Origin: Shewanella psychropiezotolerans | GTDB lineage: Bacteria > Pseudomonadota > Gammaproteobacteria > Enterobacterales > Shewanellaceae | Length of the DNA: 64,000 nt | Reading direction: 5' to 3' | Assembly: GCF_007197555.1 (NCBI RefSeq) | Contig: NZ_CP041614.1 | Span: forward strand, 5,262,001-5,326,000 | Part shown: positions 27,013 through 36,658 of the stretch, piece after piece | Position numbering within the stretch: position 1 is the stretch's first letter | How the letters are laid out: each line of letters starts with the position of its first letter | Made by a program: the position numbers and the translations under genes | The notes under the pieces: model-generated | Database searches by the model: none | Seen by the model: only the letters and a program-made list of their open reading frames with translations | What the model was told of the DNA's origin: nothing

Positions 27013-29817
27013 TTAGTCTTTAATCTTTGCCTTCAGTCTTATCTTGCTAAAGTCACCATCTCTGGCTTTAAGCATGACGTAGTAGAAGTCTTCGCCTTCA
27101 GGCTGCTTGATGATCACTCGCTCACGGCCCAGATCTTTGGTATCGGCAAAGTCATACTCTTGAGTCGTTGGAATCGCCCCAAAACGTATATACATATCCG
27201 CTTCACCTTTACCGCGAGACATGATGAATTTAACCTTCTTCATATCACCGGGGACAAAAATCTTGAAGTAGAGTGCATCATCGCTGGCAAGTTGCTTAAC
27301 GCGAACGCCTGACTGCAACTCAGTAACCTCGATAGGCTCTACCGGGTCAACAGGATCGGTTTCCACATTAAACTCGGCGAGCAAGTTCAAGCCATCGAAA
27401 GCATCCATACTATCGAGTGTCACATAATAGTAATCGCCGCCAACGACCTCAGTGACTAGCACTGACTCGTCATTACCCGCATTTTCTGATGCCTGATCAT
27501 AATCACTGCTAGTCGCCCAAGCGCTGGCCTTAACATACAGGTTCGCATCACCAGTTCCTGCCGTAGAGCTGAACTGTATATTCTCGGTTCCTTCTGGTAC
27601 CCAGATGTAGTAGTAAGCCGTACCGCCGGAAACGCCTATCTTAGCCACGCCATCGACTAGATTAGCGTTCGCCGGATCACAAGCTTCATCAGTACACTCC
27701 TCAGGAGGGCAAGAGTTGGTTTCTTCACAGGGCTCTACCGGGCAAGTATTGGTTTCTTCACATGGAACTGGCGGACAGGTATTTGTCTCCTCACAGGGTG
27801 GTGGCAGACACTCATCACCTTCACAGCCCGCTAACGGCTCATCATTACTGGTAACCGTCGACAACCAGGTATTCCACTCGGCATCATAATGAGTGCCAAT
27901 CTGATTATCGATATAACCAAGCCAGCCATTGGCGTCACCACCACGGGCTAATACCAATAGTTGATCCACATCGTCTCTGTGGTTTTCAAACAAGAAGCGC
28001 ACACCTAAGTAACCCCAACGATAAACACGCTCGCTACCGCTGTCATAAGTGTTGGACAAGATCTCACTGAGTGAGAAACTCTGACTACGGCCAATCTCGA
28101 CGGCTTCATCGTAGCGATTCTGATGGGAGATATACTCGGCTAAACCTTCCGACCACCACACAGACTTACCCGTGTCGATATCGAAATAATTAAAGGCGCC
28201 ATACTGGTTAAAGCGGCCATCCAGATAGTGAACATACTCATGGCGTAGATTCCATACCAGAATCTCATCTGTCCAGGTCGCTTCGTGGGCGATAAATCTC
28301 GCCTGATTATCCACATCCGATGGCGTACCTTCTAAGTACATACCACCGTTATCGGTACCTATGCCGAAGATGATGCCGGCATACTGGTTGTAGTCATCGT
28401 AGCTGTCGAAGATATTAACTTCTAAGTTAGTGTTGTTATCATCGGCAACTGGTTGATGAGCGGTAGCGAGCACTTGATGGAACAGGACTTCTTCGCCGCC
28501 CATGAGATCACATGAGGCTTGAAGCTCTTCGTTCGTTAACTGCTGCGCACGAATATCGATGGTGTCACTACATGAATAGTTTATCGAAAGAATGGTCGCC
28601 TCTAGCTCATCGGCCCAGCCACAAATCCCAAATTGATCACACTCACCCGGGTTATACCAATCTAAGTAACCTGCGGCGTCGGCCCACTCACTGGACATAC
28701 GCTCGAAGTTATTCATGTATTCGACAACGCCTTCATTGAGACGAGTCTTTAGGGCATCGGAAAGTCCCCAATACTCCTGATACTCATAGAAGCGGCCAAA
28801 CTCATGGAAGGCATCGGTCGACTCATAACTATAATCTGAGTTATAGATATATTCAGAAGTCGCGATCTTAAGTAAGCCGTTAATCAGAGCGGTATGATCT
28901 TCTGCAGCACCCGTATAAGTCGCATCCCAGCTGCCGTAATAAAGCGTAGTCAGTGCCTTTGTTAGTGCGTATCTATGGTCGGCATTGGCAAGATGCTCAG
29001 GGCTAAAAGCTTCAAGATAGTTAGTGATGGCCTCAGCGCCTTCGTAATAGCTGCCTGAGCTATCCCAGGCGATAAAGAACTCGGCGAGTGTATTGCCCTG
29101 AGACGATGAGGTATCGGCAAAGTTAGGGTTCTTGGTGTACTCAACTAATAAGTCACGAACCGCATGCCTGGCCGTATCATCGCCATAGGTCAGATCGTCA
29201 TTGTAGTATTCGATATAAAAGGCGCCGCGAAGAAAGTAGAACAAGTTCAGCATCTCTGAGCCTGTAGTGCTGTCGTAGCTAGCCGCCATCGCCTTGGCAA
29301 GGTTTGCTACTTCGGCAACATTTGTCGCCTGATAAGCGGCCACTGCTGTCGCATCATTTTCGCGATAGAGATCTGAGATACAGTTAAAGTCGGTAGTACG
29401 AACAAAATCAAACAGGTCTTGGCCTGTTAAAGAGGCGAACTCAGCGTATTCAACACATGCCGCTGCAGCTGGACCTTGGTTGCCTTCGGGGCCGACCATA
29501 CCGGTTGCACCTTGAATTGCACTCTTGCTCGTATTGCCTTGTTTAATCTGACTCAGGCTCATAGAAAGGAATGAGCCTGGTGTCTTTCCTGGCTGGCTTG
29601 CACTCGGCTTGTTAGCCGTTTTCGCACTAGCACTTAGAGCATGTGTACCTAAAACACCAGCGCTTAAATCACTGGCATTGAAGCTATTAGCACTTAAGCT
29701 AGTAGCTGCGACGGTCGAAGTGAGCCCTTCGACTGGCAAGTCTTGCTGCTGAGCGCTGGCATACGCTGGCGCTATTGCTAACGAGCAAGCCAATATAATG
29801 AGGTTCTTCTTGAACAT
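27013..29817 (-). CDS. M9 family secreted collagenase
   Basis: A 934-residue secreted zinc metalloprotease of the Vibrio/Clostridium collagenase family. It has a signal peptide (about residues 1-24). The zinc site is HEYVH (526-530), with the third ligand Glu557 in WSEGLAEY. Between residues about 660 and 712 lies a Cys/Pro/Glu-rich linker built of near-repeats of PCEETNTCP. Two PPC-type beta-sandwich domains follow (about 715-805 and 835-930), typical of secreted Shewanella and Vibrio proteases and usually removed on maturation. It would degrade collagen or similar animal proteins outside the cell. The ATG at 29817 has GGAGA before it; a TTG four codons upstream is less likely. Confidence 0.9.
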   Translation of the reverse strand: MFKKNLIILACSLAIAPAYASAQQQDLPVEGLTSTVAATSLSANSFNASDLSAGVLGTHALSASAKTANKPSASQPGKTPGSFLSMSLSQIKQGNTSKSAIQGATGMVGPEGNQGPAAAACVEYAEFASLTGQDLFDFVRTTDFNCISDLYRENDATAVAAYQATNVAEVANLAKAMAASYDSTTGSEMLNLFYFLRGAFYIEYYNDDLTYGDDTARHAVRDLLVEYTKNPNFADTSSSQGNTLAEFFIAWDSSGSYYEGAEAITNYLEAFSPEHLANADHRYALTKALTTLYYGSWDATYTGAAEDHTALINGLLKIATSEYIYNSDYSYESTDAFHEFGRFYEYQEYWGLSDALKTRLNEGVVEYMNNFERMSSEWADAAGYLDWYNPGECDQFGICGWADELEATILSINYSCSDTIDIRAQQLTNEELQASCDLMGGEEVLFHQVLATAHQPVADDNNTNLEVNIFDSYDDYNQYAGIIFGIGTDNGGMYLEGTPSDVDNQARFIAHEATWTDEILVWNLRHEYVHYLDGRFNQYGAFNYFDIDTGKSVWWSEGLAEYISHQNRYDEAVEIGRSQSFSLSEILSNTYDSGSERVYRWGYLGVRFLFENHRDDVDQLLVLARGGDANGWLGYIDNQIGTHYDAEWNTWLSTVTSNDEPLAGCEGDECLPPPCEETNTCPPVPCEETNTCPVEPCEETNSCPPEECTDEACDPANANLVDGVAKIGVSGGTAYYYIWVPEGTENIQFSSTAGTGDANLYVKASAWATSSDYDQASENAGNDESVLVTEVVGGDYYYVTLDSMDAFDGLNLLAEFNVETDPVDPVEPIEVTELQSGVRVKQLASDDALYFKIFVPGDMKKVKFIMSRGKGEADMYIRFGAIPTTQEYDFADTKDLGRERVIIKQPEGEDFYYVMLKARDGDFSKIRLKAKIKD

Positions 29818-30184
29818 GTGTCTCTCCAATTTGTGTTAGCCGACAGCAAACTGGCTAAACATCTGACATAAAATTTTATGTATTAACAAGTTAACTAATT
29901 TGTTTGTTGTAATTTAAGAGCCTTCATTCTGCTTGCCTAGTACCGGCTTGTACTAAAAGCAGCGCCGCTGAATAAGCCCTTGTTATAAACTTGTTACGAT
30001 ACAGTTATATTTTATACAATATGCAAGATCAAGTTAATTTTGCTCATATACAATTTATTTCAACAGGAAAACTGGTATAAAAGCCTGTTTTTACAGACTA
30101 AGAGACTAGTAGGAAAGTAGGAAAGTAGTAAATTAGAGGAAGGGAGAGCCTAGTTCCTAGGTGCTAGAACCTAGGAACTCGTAT
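29818..30184. other. Collagenase promoter region and ung 3' region
   Basis: No gene is seen. The AT-rich part next to the collagenase gene (about 29870-30070) probably carries its promoter. The end next to ung carries the CTAG-rich palindrome at 30148-30180. Confidence 0.5.
30148..30180. repeat. CTAG-rich palindromic repeat, copy 4
   Basis: GCCTAGTTCCTAGGTGCTAG continues into AACCTAGGAACTC, an imperfect dyad just beyond the ung stop codon. Confidence 0.6.
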
Positions 30185-30853
30185 TTATACCTGCCAATCG
30201 ATCGGCTTGGTGCCGAGTGATACTAGCAACGCATTGGTTTTGGAGAAATGTTGGCAGCCGAAAAAGCCACGGTATGCTGATAGTGGTGAAGGATGTGGGC
30301 CAGATAGAATATGGTGATGCAGTGATGTGATCACCTTGCCCTTCTTGATCGCATGGGCTCCCCAGAGAATGAATACGATGGGCGTATCTTGCTCGTTTAA
30401 CAGCTTGAGCGCATTGGTGGTAAAAGTTTCCCAACCCGATTTGGCATGTGAGTGCGCCTTGCCCTGTTCGACGGTCAATACTGTGTTGAGCATCAATACT
30501 CCTTGTTCGGCCCAACTGGAGAGATGCCCATGATCGGGTGTTGTAAAACCAGCAATATCAGTCACCAGTTCCTTATACATGTTAACCAGAGAAGGCGGGG
30601 ATTTCACCCCATGCTTAACTGAAAAACACAGGCCGTGGGCTTGGTTCGGTCCGTGGTAAGGGTCTTGCCCAATAATAACCACTCTCACCTTGTCTAAAGG
30701 TGTCTTCTCGAACGCGGTGAACACTTCTTCCTGAGAGGGAAATATGGCCTTAACAGTATTACGTTCACCCAGAACAAACTCTTGAAGTTCCTGGTAATAC
30801 GCTAAACGCCTCTCGGCTTCAATAAAGGTGTTCCAATTGGAGTGTACAGTCAT
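30185..30853 (-). CDS. ung: Uracil-DNA glycosylase
   Basis: A 222-residue family-1 uracil-DNA glycosylase that removes uracil from DNA to start base-excision repair. Both catalytic motifs are intact: GQDPYHG with Asp64 and His67, and [10 protein letters not shown] with His187. Length is normal. It is a single gene followed by a palindromic repeat that may serve as its 3' hairpin. Confidence 0.97.
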   Translation of the reverse strand: MTVHSNWNTFIEAERRLAYYQELQEFVLGERNTVKAIFPSQEEVFTAFEKTPLDKVRVVIIGQDPYHGPNQAHGLCFSVKHGVKSPPSLVNMYKELVTDIAGFTTPDHGHLSSWAEQGVLMLNTVLTVEQGKAHSHAKSGWETFTTNALKLLNEQDTPIVFILWGAHAIKKGKVITSLHHHILSGPHPSPLSAYRGFFGCQHFSKTNALLVSLGTKPIDWQV

Positions 30854-30988
30854 AGTTTCCTCATCACAGTAGTGCGTATGCTACTCAATAGCGCCCTTCC
30901 ACTTTAAGGGTCAGTCTTAAGTTGCAATTCAAGATAGATAAAAGTGTTACAATAAGAATATCGAACAAGATACGGTTTATATTAAAAG

Positions 30989-31567
30989 ATGCACCTCTTC
31001 CCCCACAAGATCCGTACCAGATCTCCCTCACTCAATAACAAAGCCGCAGGTTTTACCTTAATTGAGCTCGTGGTGGTGATCATCATACTCGGAATACTCG
31101 CTGTGGTCGCCCTGCCTAAGTTTCTCAATCTCTCTGTAGATGCCCATGTATCTACGGTAAAGGGAACTGGTGGCGCATTTAAATCGGGAATTAATCTGGC
31201 AAGAAGTGTATGGGCCGTACGGGTAGGCTCTGGCCCCGCCGATGACCTGCCCACCTTCGGCGACGCTGAGTCGGGAGAGATGGATTTTAACGATAATGGG
31301 TGGCCGGCGCAGCATTGGGGGACAGCAGACTCTGAGGGTGACTCACCTAAACTCGATAACACAGATGACTGTATCTCAGTTTGGGTGACTATTTTTGCAG
31401 GCGATCAACCCAGTATTTCAAATGACATCAGTAATGAAACTGATTATGTGGCGACCTATAATTTTGATAACTCATGCACCTATACGTATTCAGCCAATAC
31501 CAATCTCAGCATTACCTATGACTCACTAGACGGCAGCGTAGTTATCGATTCGGATCCACAAAGCTAG
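30989..31567 (+). CDS. Type IV pilin-like protein 1
   Basis: A 192-residue prepilin. A 21-residue leader ends in Gly and is followed by the processing site and helix [21 protein letters not shown], with Glu5 of the mature protein kept. The C-terminal part is globular with two cysteines (in DDCISVW and DNSCTYT), consistent with the pilin disulfide loop, and ends [16 protein letters not shown]. It resembles MSHA-type pilins but lies outside any pilus assembly cluster. The paralogue 105 bp downstream shares the same N-terminal half and the same ending pattern, so the pair arose by duplication. Confidence 0.85.
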   Translation: MHLFPHKIRTRSPSLNNKAAGFTLIELVVVIIILGILAVVALPKFLNLSVDAHVSTVKGTGGAFKSGINLARSVWAVRVGSGPADDLPTFGDAESGEMDFNDNGWPAQHWGTADSEGDSPKLDNTDDCISVWVTIFAGDQPSISNDISNETDYVATYNFDNSCTYTYSANTNLSITYDSLDGSVVIDSDPQS

Positions 31568-31672
31568 AAGTCAAAGAAAGCTTCGAGCAAAAAAGAGCTG
31601 AGAAAATTGCGAGTCACTGCTCGTAGCTAAAAATAAACTCAGTCAAATAAATAAACAGGACTAGTAAACACA

Positions 31673-32197
31673 ATGAAAAGAGTTGCAGGCTTTACTCTGA
31701 TCGAACTTGTCGTGGTGATCATCATCCTGGCTATTTTGGCTGTCATTGCACTGCCGAAATTTATCAATATCAAGCAAGATGCTCAAGTCTCCACAGTTCG
31801 AGCCACTGGCGGCGCCTTTTCTGCGGGAATTAAACTGGCCAATCTTAAATGGGCTTCCAAGGGGCATTCTGGTCCCGTGGATAACTTACAAGTTTACGAT
31901 AACGGGCAAGCTGGACAACTCGATATCAATCTCTGGGGCTGGCCCGCACAAAACTACCCACCATTCGAAGCTAGCCCGAGATTGAATAACACCAATGATT
32001 GCATGTCTGTCTGGCGCACCGTACTGCAAGATGCACCCAGTGTTTCGACCTCAAACGATGTAGCCGATTCGGATTATCGTGCCACCTATATTGCACCGGA
32101 TCAATGTCAGCTCTTCTTCAATGAGTTACCGACTCTGTCTATCTATTACGACTCTCGTGATGGCACAGTCATTACAGATTCAGATCCAACAACTTAG
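31673..32197 (+). CDS. Type IV pilin-like protein 2
   Basis: A 174-residue prepilin with a short leader (MKRVAG) before [18 protein letters not shown]. It is a paralogue of the upstream pilin: both keep KFxNxxxDAxVSTVxxTGGAF after the helix and end YDSxDGxVxxDSDP. Two cysteines (in NDCMSVW and PDQCQLF) match the disulfide pair. It is probably co-transcribed with pilin 1. No peptidase, ATPase or secretin gene is near, so it must use the cell's general pilus or type II-like machinery. Confidence 0.87.
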   Translation: MKRVAGFTLIELVVVIIILAILAVIALPKFINIKQDAQVSTVRATGGAFSAGIKLANLKWASKGHSGPVDNLQVYDNGQAGQLDINLWGWPAQNYPPFEASPRLNNTNDCMSVWRTVLQDAPSVSTSNDVADSDYRATYIAPDQCQLFFNELPTLSIYYDSRDGTVITDSDPTT

Positions 32198-32221
32198 GAA
32201 GGCTTAGGACTAAGAAAGAGC

Positions 32222-32290
32222 TGTAGGACCGGCTTTTTAACTAGGAGAGCTGGCACCAATAAAACATCGCAGCTAAAGCAGCTCCTACAT
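32222..32290. repeat. REP-like element, copy 3
   Basis: Starts TGTAGGACCGGCTTTTTAAC and ends CGCAGCTAAAGCAGCTCCTA, the same two-ended layout as 22148-22212. It lies 25 bp downstream of pilin 2. Confidence 0.65.
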
Positions 32291-32439
32291 AAAAGCATTT
32301 AGCTGATCCTGACCCAGATCTCATATAGATGATAAGAGAGCTTTATTAATGGCTAATTTACGTTAGTATTCGGCCACTAAAATTACGATTTTATGCTTAT
32401 TAAATTCATATTAACTTCTTATTCGAGAGTGAGAGCACC

Positions 32440-32775
32440 ATGTCAGAAGCAAAAAAAGAGACCACAATCTTTCAATTAGCCGATCAATTCATTGCCCTTG
32501 CCAACGAGATAAACACTGCAGAACAAGATGTAAGTAAGGTTGGTACCGCATTACGTTTCGCAGCGTCTCGCTTCAATGCGTTCGAAGCGGCATTAAAATC
32601 AGCCGATTTAGCAGCAGAAAAAGCCAATGCTATCGAGTGGTTCACTAAAGAATATAAAGAGATGCTCAACGATAACCTGGATGATCATATTAACAATCCT
32701 CCACTTTCTAAGGAGCAAGAGCCTAAAGCACAAGCGCCGGCTAAAGATGATGCTGTGCAGATATTTACTAAATAA
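32440..32775 (+). CDS. DUF3144 family protein
   Basis: A 111-residue acidic cytosolic protein. The segment FQLADQFIALANE, then ALRFAASRFNAFEAAL and WFTKEYKEMLNDNLDDHI matches the DUF3144 family of gammaproteobacteria, for which no function is known. The C-terminal 25 residues are low-complexity (KEQEPKAQAPAKDD). It stands alone, preceded by GAGAG about 10 bases from the ATG and followed directly by a palindromic repeat. Confidence 0.82.
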   Translation: MSEAKKETTIFQLADQFIALANEINTAEQDVSKVGTALRFAASRFNAFEAALKSADLAAEKANAIEWFTKEYKEMLNDNLDDHINNPPLSKEQEPKAQAPAKDDAVQIFTK

Positions 32776-32780
32776 GAAGT

Positions 32781-32806
32781 GCCTAGTTCCTAGAACCTAG
32801 GAACTA
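32781..32806. repeat. CTAG-rich palindromic repeat, copy 5
   Basis: CCTAGTTCCTAGAACCTAGG followed by AACTA, a few bases after the DUF3144 stop codon and about 20 bp beyond the LysE-family gene end. Confidence 0.6.
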
Positions 32807-32827
32807 ATCCCTTTCAAGTAGAAAAAC

Positions 32828-33442
32828 CTAAATCGTCACTAGCACCCGCACGGCTAATAGGATTAGTACGACTCCCGATAGCTTATCTATCAGTGCCGCC
32901 TTCTCTCTGAGCTTGGGCAGCACTGACTTATGGGAAATCACCATGGCGATAATCGTATACCAGAGGCCGTCGATAATTAGCGGCGTAAATACGATCAATG
33001 ACTTGCCCCACAGGCTATCGGCAGCCATAACGAATTGACTGAATAACGCCAGAAAGAAGAGTAAAATTTTGGGGTTAAACAAGGAGATAGCCAGGCCATC
33101 TCTGGCGGCCGTGAATGAATCGGTCGATTTCCCCGCCGCGAGTTTATCTGACATCCCCCCCTTGGAACGCAGTGCCTGAACACCCATCCAGGCAAGATAT
33201 AATGCGCCTGTGATGGCAATACCGTTAAACACCATGGGCGCTTTCTTAAGCACAACCGCCAGACCTAACAGGGTCACCAAGGCATAAACACCTATGCCGA
33301 TAGAGTGAGCCCAGGCGCAGATAATGCCCTTGCCTCTGCCGCCACCTAAGGTGTGCCTGACCACCATGGCCAGACTCGGGCCCGGCGACATGGCGCCTAA
33401 ACAACAAATGGCCACTAAACTCAGCCAAGCAGTAAAACTCAT
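32828..33442 (-). CDS. LysE family translocator
   Basis: A 204-residue inner-membrane exporter with about six hydrophobic segments. The N-terminal signature LGAMSPGPSLAMVVRHTLGGG is characteristic of the LysE/RhtB family, which exports amino acids or their derivatives. The substrate cannot be told from sequence. The ATG at 33442 is preceded by AGGAAG at good spacing; the frame continues 19 codons upstream without family resemblance. It lies between DUF3144 (convergent) and the TonB receptor gene. Confidence 0.9.
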   Translation of the reverse strand: MSFTAWLSLVAICCLGAMSPGPSLAMVVRHTLGGGRGKGIICAWAHSIGIGVYALVTLLGLAVVLKKAPMVFNGIAITGALYLAWMGVQALRSKGGMSDKLAAGKSTDSFTAARDGLAISLFNPKILLFFLALFSQFVMAADSLWGKSLIVFTPLIIDGLWYTIIAMVISHKSVLPKLREKAALIDKLSGVVLILLAVRVLVTI

Positions 33443-33625
33443 ATCACTTCCTATTACTTTATTATCTGTGCCCGCGGATACCGTTAATGGCTTCCACAAA
33501 CACTACACTAATGAGCAGTAAACCAACTTACTGATACCAATTGCTATTAGATTACTCAGTGGCTGCAAAAATTCAATGACCAACACCTCTTTCTACGCTC
33601 TCCCTTGAAGAGAAGCAAGCATAAA

Positions 33626-33650
33626 AAATGGCTGCAAAGCAGCCATTTTA
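33626..33650 (-). terminator. Terminator of the TonB receptor gene
   Basis: ATGGCTGC (33628-33635) pairs with GCAGCCAT (33639-33646) across AAA. Read on the minus strand it is followed by six T residues, placing it correctly for the receptor gene ending at 33690. Confidence 0.8.
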
Positions 33651-33689
33651 TCAAACGTTTATTAATACCTATCGGTATAAGATCGAATA

Positions 33690-36185
33690 TTAGAAGGTGT
33701 AGTTAACACGTCCATAGTAGAAGCCACCATTAAAACCATAAGGTGAAGTCACAGGATATGCAGCACCCGCCTCTCCGGCCCATGGATTATCGTCCGGGTA
33801 AGTATCTAAGATATTCTGTGCACCGAGTGCCAGGCTCCAATTTTCATTCACATCGTAACCAAGCTCAACATCGAAGGTCACAGCCGAGCTCACATCGATG
33901 GGCAGATCACCATTTGAATCTAAGTGATCTTCCCAATAAGCACCGTAATAGTTCATACGAACCAGAGAGCGGAATTCATCGGTCAAATCTTGATTCCAGG
34001 TCAAGGTACCCTTGTGATGCGGCAAGGCTTCCTCCAAAGATTTAACCTTAGACTCACCTATGTTCTCTGGATTGTAAGAATCGACCTTAGTCTCAGTCCA
34101 GTTATAGGCCAGTGAGAAACTCGACCCTTCGAACCACTCAGGCGTGTAGTTAGCAACCAGATCCACACCTTGAGTCGTGGTATCAAAATCATTGGTAAAG
34201 TAACGCACCGCCGAGAAGCTACCCGCATCTAAGATGCCTTGTTCAACCAGATCTTGCTTATCCTGATCTGTCAGTTCAATGGGTGAAGTCTGAGAAATAC
34301 GGTCTTCCAAAGTAATGTGGTAGTAATCCACAGTTAAGAAGAAATCACCCGCCGTTAACACACCACCGACTGACAAATTCACCGAGGTTTCAGGCTCTAA
34401 CGGCTTACCACCTTTCTGTACTGAAATAGGATTAGTCGGCGGCAGAGTCGCCTGATCTTGCAATCCGTTAGGACCAAAGGCTGTAGTCACGTTACGCACA
34501 TTGTTCTGACCCACAGTCGGCGCACGAAAACCCGTACTCGCCGCGCCGCGAAGGGAGAAATACTCAGTCGCATTCCAGATGGCGCTCAACTTACCATTGG
34601 TCGTGCCTCCAAAATCATCATAATTCTCATAACGAATAGCCGCAGTCATCAAGAAATCATCGGTTAACTCTTTCTCAACATCGGCGTAGATACCGATATT
34701 ACTACGAGTCCAAGATCCGGCATCTTCCGGTTTAAAACCCGGGAAACCGTTGGAGCCGATACCAAAGCCCTGAGCCGCCAGAGGACCAATTTCAAATGAT
34801 GGCACATCGCCGTTATAGATCTCGAACGTCTCGCGGCGATACTCGGCGCCCCATGCGAAACTCCAGGTATCGACTTCGAAGTAAGTAAAGTCCAGGCTTG
34901 CGCCCGTTTCCTGTTGCACGTATTTACCCGGTGAGAAACTGGTCGGCGTATCCGGCCCCAATGAGGCATTGACTGTGTTCTTAATATAGAAATCAGCGGT
35001 ATTTTCACCATAGGAGAAGGTCCCGTCATAGCCTATGCCATTTTTAAGCTCACCGCGCAGACCCGCCACCAGAGACGAGTCTTCTACGACACCGCCAAAA
35101 TTAGGCGTGAAGCCACCGGGGAACATCTCCTGAAAAGACCAACACTGATCTTGGGTCATTGCCGCTTCATGAGTGGTACAGTTACCCGACATATCATCGG
35201 TAAGATCGCCGATTAATGGGTTGCCATCACCGTCAGCATACACACCTTCACGAGTTTCCGGATTACGAAAATAGAAACCGCCTTCGACATCACGGCGAGC
35301 CCAGTTACCGAACATATAGGCATGCTGATCGTCGTTGAGTTCTAACCCCATATTAAAGAAGAACTTAAAGTCTTCCTTAGTTTCTGGAGCCCCCCAAATT
35401 TGAGCCGGATTGGCGACAGCTGTGTTACCTGCGGCAATCAAGGCCGCGGCATCATCACGCTGTACGCTGCGGGAAGTCGCATCAGCCTCTTTATATTCGA
35501 AGCTTAGGTTAACGAAGCCATCATCGGTCAATGGCAGGCCTATATTACCGGCTATCATAGGTGTGGAACCGTCGCCTTCGTAATACTGACCATAACGGGC
35601 CTCAATTGAGCCCCCTTCAGACGCATCTTTTAGCTGAAAGTTGATCACACCTGCAATAGCATCCGAGCCATATTGCGCCGCAGCGCCATCTCTTAAGACT
35701 TCGATTTGTTTGAGTGCGATGGCTGGGATAACAGAGATATCAGGTCCCTGTGCACCATCTGATATGCCCGCCCCCTGGAATGCGATCACAGATGCACGGT
35801 GACGACGTTTGCCGTTAACCAGTACTAGTGTGTGATCCGGAGCTAGGCCGCGCATGTTGGCAGGACGAACTAAGGTCGAGGCATCGCTGATTGGCTGTAC
35901 ACCGACATTATAGGAAGGAACGACCTTACTCAGCAGGTCATTCATGTCGGTTGCGCCATTCTTGGTTAACTCATCACCATCTATGATATCGATAGGTACC
36001 GGAGACTCACCAACAGAACGCGGTGCAGCTCTTGAGCCAACGACAGCCATCCTTTCTACATTTTCTACTTTTACTAATATATCTTGATCCTCTGCTGCTA
36101 AAGCTTGTGTGCTGGCAAAGGACCCCGCTAGCGCTATCGAGATAGCTAAGCTCAGTGAGCTTATCCCGAATTTATTATTACTCAT
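33690..36185 (-). CDS. TonB-dependent outer-membrane receptor
   Basis: A receptor of about 831 residues with a signal peptide (MSNNKFGISSLSLAISIALA, cleavage after ALA), a plug domain (about 45-165: PVPIDIIDGDEL, then DAIAGVINFQLKDAS) and a 22-strand barrel ending in aromatic Phe (YGRVNYTF). The extended plug with GKRRHRASVIAFQGAG is typical of large Shewanella/Caulobacter-type receptors of unknown ligand. A possible Fur-like sequence (ACGATAATCATC near 36296) lies upstream, so iron control is possible but weak. No transporter partner is adjacent. Three in-frame ATGs (36200, 36191, 36185) are possible starts; I take the last as it gives the cleanest signal peptide. Confidence 0.88.
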   Translation of the reverse strand: MSNNKFGISSLSLAISIALAGSFASTQALAAEDQDILVKVENVERMAVVGSRAAPRSVGESPVPIDIIDGDELTKNGATDMNDLLSKVVPSYNVGVQPISDASTLVRPANMRGLAPDHTLVLVNGKRRHRASVIAFQGAGISDGAQGPDISVIPAIALKQIEVLRDGAAAQYGSDAIAGVINFQLKDASEGGSIEARYGQYYEGDGSTPMIAGNIGLPLTDDGFVNLSFEYKEADATSRSVQRDDAAALIAAGNTAVANPAQIWGAPETKEDFKFFFNMGLELNDDQHAYMFGNWARRDVEGGFYFRNPETREGVYADGDGNPLIGDLTDDMSGNCTTHEAAMTQDQCWSFQEMFPGGFTPNFGGVVEDSSLVAGLRGELKNGIGYDGTFSYGENTADFYIKNTVNASLGPDTPTSFSPGKYVQQETGASLDFTYFEVDTWSFAWGAEYRRETFEIYNGDVPSFEIGPLAAQGFGIGSNGFPGFKPEDAGSWTRSNIGIYADVEKELTDDFLMTAAIRYENYDDFGGTTNGKLSAIWNATEYFSLRGAASTGFRAPTVGQNNVRNVTTAFGPNGLQDQATLPPTNPISVQKGGKPLEPETSVNLSVGGVLTAGDFFLTVDYYHITLEDRISQTSPIELTDQDKQDLVEQGILDAGSFSAVRYFTNDFDTTTQGVDLVANYTPEWFEGSSFSLAYNWTETKVDSYNPENIGESKVKSLEEALPHHKGTLTWNQDLTDEFRSLVRMNYYGAYWEDHLDSNGDLPIDVSSAVTFDVELGYDVNENWSLALGAQNILDTYPDDNPWAGEAGAAYPVTSPYGFNGGFYYGRVNYTF

Positions 36186-36200
36186 GGTCATTATTCTCAT

Positions 36201-36658
36201 TTAATTATTATATTTTCACTGTGAGTCCTTACTTCATATCTCAATAGAAATATCACTCAAATATGAAGTGAAAAAGACATCCACAGTCAGAAACGATAAT
36301 CATCCCCACTACTTTTCTATAACAAATGAGAAACAATTTCCATTGTTAATTTATTAAAATATAAAGTTGATTTTAATACTTATGCAAAAAAACCGTAGAT
36401 TAAACGTTATTATCCGCACCTAACTGAATAAAAAATCTAACCTTAATTTTTGGTCTGAATTTAAAACAACAAAAATAGAAACAATTAATCAACAATCCAC
36501 GCTTAATTCAACCTAGGGCTAGAGCCGAAAATTTTTCCAGATAAAGAATAATACCAATCGGTATAAACCTTCCACATAGCCATCATCATGCTAATTGTTC
36601 TATAATGAGACTGGCGATATATCGCGCATTTTAATTTTTATAATACAATGGTTTAAAT
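36201..36658. promoter_or_regulatory. Divergent region between TonB receptor and sigma-54 activator
   Basis: An AT-rich region with no gene. It contains AAACGATAATCATCCCC (about 36293), which partly matches a Fur box, a small ATACC-AATC-GGTAT palindrome (36551-36564) and the perfect palindrome GCGATATATCGC (36614-36625) 34 bp before the activator start. The last shares its core with the palindrome upstream of ccoG and may be an autoregulatory site. Confidence 0.5.

Noticed and set aside
30989..32197. Start of an MSHA pilus operon
   Set aside because: Only the two pilins are present; flanking genes are ung and DUF3144, with no assembly components.
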